The notes beneath the pieces were generated by a model. The model ran no database searches, was not told the DNA's origin, and saw only the letters and a program-made list of their open reading frames with translations. From JBAYHA01 sp964605975 (GTDB lineage: Bacteria > Patescibacteriota > Patescibacteriia > UBA11705 > JABHMO01), in assembly GCA_964605975.1 (NCBI GenBank), contig CAZSER010000036.1, positions 1 through 6,953 on the forward strand: a stretch of DNA of 6,953 nucleotides. The letters run 5' to 3'. Below, piece by piece: positions 5,810 through 6,953 of the stretch (the stretch's first letter is position 1; each line of letters starts with the position of its first letter). Both the position numbers and the translations under genes were made by a program.

Positions 5810-6730
5810 ATGAAAAAGAAGAAAATAGTTATAGTATTGGGAGCGACCGCTAGTGGAAAGTCGGCGTTGGCTTTGGATTTAGCCAAGAGGTTCAATGGTT
5901 TTTTGCTTTCCGCCGACTCTCGACAAGTTTTTAAAAAAATGGATATCGGAACAAATAAAGATGTGGGCGTTTGGGAGAAGGGTATTTTTTTTGTTGATGG
6001 TATTGAAGAATATTTGGTTGATTTAGTTGAACCGGATGATTATTTCTCGGTGGATTCATGGTTGACCGAAGCAAAAAAAATAATTGAAAAAAAATCTAGT
6101 TTACCGATTATTGTTGGCGGAACCGGTTTTTATATTTCCGCTTTGGTGGATAATTATGATCTAACCGGTTATTATGATGAAAAAATAAGAAAACAGGCTG
6201 AATATTTTTTACAAAAACATGGTTTAGAGTTTTTAATTAAGGAAATAAAGAAAATTGATCCACAAATAAAAGATAAAATTGACGAAAAAAATCCTCGTCG
6301 GGTTTTACGAGCTTATGAAATTATTAAACAAACAGGAACTCCCTTAAATTTGTTAAAAAGAGATTGTCCCTATGATGTTTTACAGATTGGTAAAAATTTA
6401 GATAAAGAAAAGTTAAATGAAAAAATTGATAAGAGGGTGGAGCAGATGATCGAGCAAGGTTTAATTGATGAGGTCAAAAGATTAAAAGATCTAGGGTATC
6501 AAGAAAAATCCAGTGCTGTTTCGGGAATCGGTTATCGACAGATTTATAAATTTTTAAATAATGAAATAAGTGGTGTAGAGGCGGTCAGGTTAATTAAGAG
6601 AGATACTCGTCGTTATGCCAAAAGACAACTAACATGGTTTCGTCGAGATGAAAGAATTAACTGGGTAAATAATTTTGCGGAAGCGCAAAAGTTAGTTGAA
6701 AAGTTTTTAAAAAAAGAAGCCCCCGAGTAA
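5810..6730 (+). CDS. miaA: tRNA dimethylallyltransferase MiaA
   Basis: Transfers a dimethylallyl group from DMAPP to N6 of A37 in tRNAs reading UNN codons, forming i6A, the substrate of MiaB (432-1703); cytoplasmic. Length of 306 aa is normal. The P-loop GATASGKS is at residues 11-18. The DSRQVF motif (36-41) holds the conserved Asp36 and is followed by DIGTNK (45-50). Other signatures are GGTGFY (103-108), NPRRVLRAYEI (161-171), GIGYRQI (239-245) and the C-terminal RRYAKRQLTWFRRD (267-280). The segment KGIFFVDGIEEYLVDLVEP replaces the usual GVPHHLID-type stretch but keeps its pattern. All core motifs are intact. The start is ATG 5810, with a promoter placed for a nearly leaderless transcript. 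The TAA stop lies inside a strong hairpin (6720-6743) that is a terminator only for the opposite strand. Confidence 0.96.
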   Translation: MKKKKIVIVLGATASGKSALALDLAKRFNGFLLSADSRQVFKKMDIGTNKDVGVWEKGIFFVDGIEEYLVDLVEPDDYFSVDSWLTEAKKIIEKKSSLPIIVGGTGFYISALVDNYDLTGYYDEKIRKQAEYFLQKHGLEFLIKEIKKIDPQIKDKIDEKNPRRVLRAYEIIKQTGTPLNLLKRDCPYDVLQIGKNLDKEKLNEKIDKRVEQMIEQGLIDEVKRLKDLGYQEKSSAVSGIGYRQIYKFLNNEISGVEAVRLIKRDTRRYAKRQLTWFRRDERINWVNNFAEAQKLVEKFLKKEAPE

Positions 6731-6743
6731 GTGTACTCGGGGG
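6709..6743 (-). terminator. Intrinsic terminator for leftward transcription, overlapping the miaA stop
   Basis: A perfect 10-bp stem, mostly G-C (6720-6729 with 6734-6743), has a 4-nt loop. Read on the minus strand it is followed by CTTC and seven T residues (6715-6709), a textbook intrinsic terminator. Read on the plus strand it is followed by GAAATGAAAAGG, with no U-tract. It therefore terminates a transcript coming from the right and overlaps the miaA stop codon (6728-6730). Confidence 0.65.
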
Positions 6744-6744
6744 G

Positions 6745-6953
6745 AAATGAAAAGGATGACGATTAAAAATATTACGAATGTCATTTACGAAGCAAGGCAG
6801 GAGACTTTTTAAATGACATTCGTAATCAGTAGCGAGAGTTATTTCTCCGAATAATTTTTACGCGCCATCAAGAGGCAATAGAAAAACACTGAGGTTTTTT
6901 GAGACACTTGATGGGTTTTACCCGGTGAATAGTTGGCACCGAAATTACGGAAA
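6745..6953. other. Structured, gene-free region of unknown function at the right edge
   Basis: No convincing gene is seen in these 209 nt. Composition differs from true spacers here: 45 of 113 bases (40%) in 6841-6953 are G or C, against 20 of 162 (12%) in 4799-4960. Several stems can form: a 17-bp perfect repeat (6771-6787/6810-6826), CCATCAAG/CTTGATGG (6865-6872/6907-6914) enclosing AAAAAC/GTTTTT (6882-6887/6894-6899), GGGT/ACCC (6913-6916/6920-6923), and CGGTG/CACCG (6923-6927/6937-6941). This is consistent with a structured RNA, possibly leftward and ending at the terminator at 6743-6709, or with a rightward leader of a gene beyond the edge. I could not match it to tmRNA, RNase P, SRP or 6S RNA. 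Confidence 0.45.
6771..6826. repeat. Perfect 17-bp inverted repeat with 22-nt loop
   Basis: Arms 6771-6787 and 6810-6826 are exact reverse complements (left arm begins ATTACGAATGTC). The loop, 6788-6809, contains GAAGCAAGGCAGGAGAC. No T-run follows on either strand, so it is not a typical terminator. It could be a long RNA hairpin or a palindromic intergenic repeat element; no second copy is present in this window. Confidence 0.75.

Noticed and set aside
6747..6812. Plus-strand mini-ORF of 21 codons after miaA
   Set aside because: Its 3' half is the arm and loop of the perfect inverted repeat, so RNA or DNA structure explains the sequence better; there is no homology basis for a peptide.
6932..6941. 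T-box-like TGGCACCG on the plus strand
   Set aside because: The core resembles the UGGNACC bulge of T-box antiterminators, but the preceding AGGG is absent, no Stem I with specifier loop is seen (the upstream hairpin is a perfect 17-bp stem), and the window ends before the partner strand.
6839..6953. Minus-strand open frame from the right edge ending at TAA 6841-6839 (37 residues)
   Set aside because: It is too short to judge, a second minus frame is also open over most of the same stretch, its composition matches nothing I recognise, and it overlaps the stems. It remains possible that it is the C-terminus of a gene beyond the window.
6745..6953. tmRNA, RNase P RNA, SRP RNA or 6S RNA
   Set aside because: No tRNA-like CCA end or ALAA-type tag, no GAGGAAAGTCC or ACAGAA-type core, no GGAAGCAGC-type SRP loop, and no long 6S-like open duplex could be found on either strand.
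1..6953. CRISPR arrays, insertion sequences, tRNA or rRNA genes
   Set aside because: No regularly spaced direct repeats, transposase frames, cloverleaf sequences or rRNA signatures were seen.

Overview
The window looks like chromosomal DNA of a Candidate Phyla Radiation (Patescibacteria) bacterium. This is an inference. It rests on very low G+C (20 of 162 bases in the spacer 4799-4960), small compact genes, start sites that mostly lack a Shine-Dalgarno sequence, a form II/III-type RuBisCO, and a partial membrane protein with a 'LHYNIYLGID' segment that I associate with these phyla. No in-frame TGA is needed and Trp is encoded by TGG, so the standard bacterial code fits and the TGA-recoding CPR lineages are unlikely.

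Layout, left to right. (1) 1-316, minus: 5' part of a small membrane protein that runs off the left edge, divergent from (2) miaB (432-1703, plus); the two share a spacer with back-to-back promoters. (3) A bidirectional terminator (1706-1740) separates miaB from a convergent minus-strand cluster. (4) That cluster reads from 4798 down to 1744: RuBisCO large subunit, MscL mechanosensitive channel, ASCH-domain protein and patatin-like phospholipase, with gaps of 30, 13 and 21 nt and no internal terminator seen. (5) A 162-nt, extremely AT-rich divergent spacer carries promoters for both directions and an inverted repeat at each. (6) Two unrecognised small genes (4979-5374, 5389-5742) form a plus-strand unit with its own promoter and terminator. 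(7) miaA (5810-6730) has its own promoter placed so that the mRNA would be almost leaderless. (8) The last ~210 nt hold no gene I can support. They are unusually GC-rich for a spacer here, full of inverted repeats, and begin with a hairpin plus T-tract that reads as a terminator for leftward transcription.

Functional links. MiaA and MiaB act in sequence on tRNA A37 (i6A, then ms2i6A), so both enzymes of that pathway lie about 4 kb apart. RuBisCO of this type is thought to act in nucleotide (AMP) salvage in CPR organisms and methanogens, but AMP phosphorylase and ribose-1,5-bisphosphate isomerase are not in this window. The genes co-directional with it concern membrane tension (MscL), lipid hydrolysis (patatin) and RNA or modified-nucleoside handling (ASCH).

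Most worth a second look: the unidentified structured tail, the two unknown genes divergent from RuBisCO, the inverted repeats in the RuBisCO promoter region, and a recurring short-leader layout that changes the start sites of two genes.
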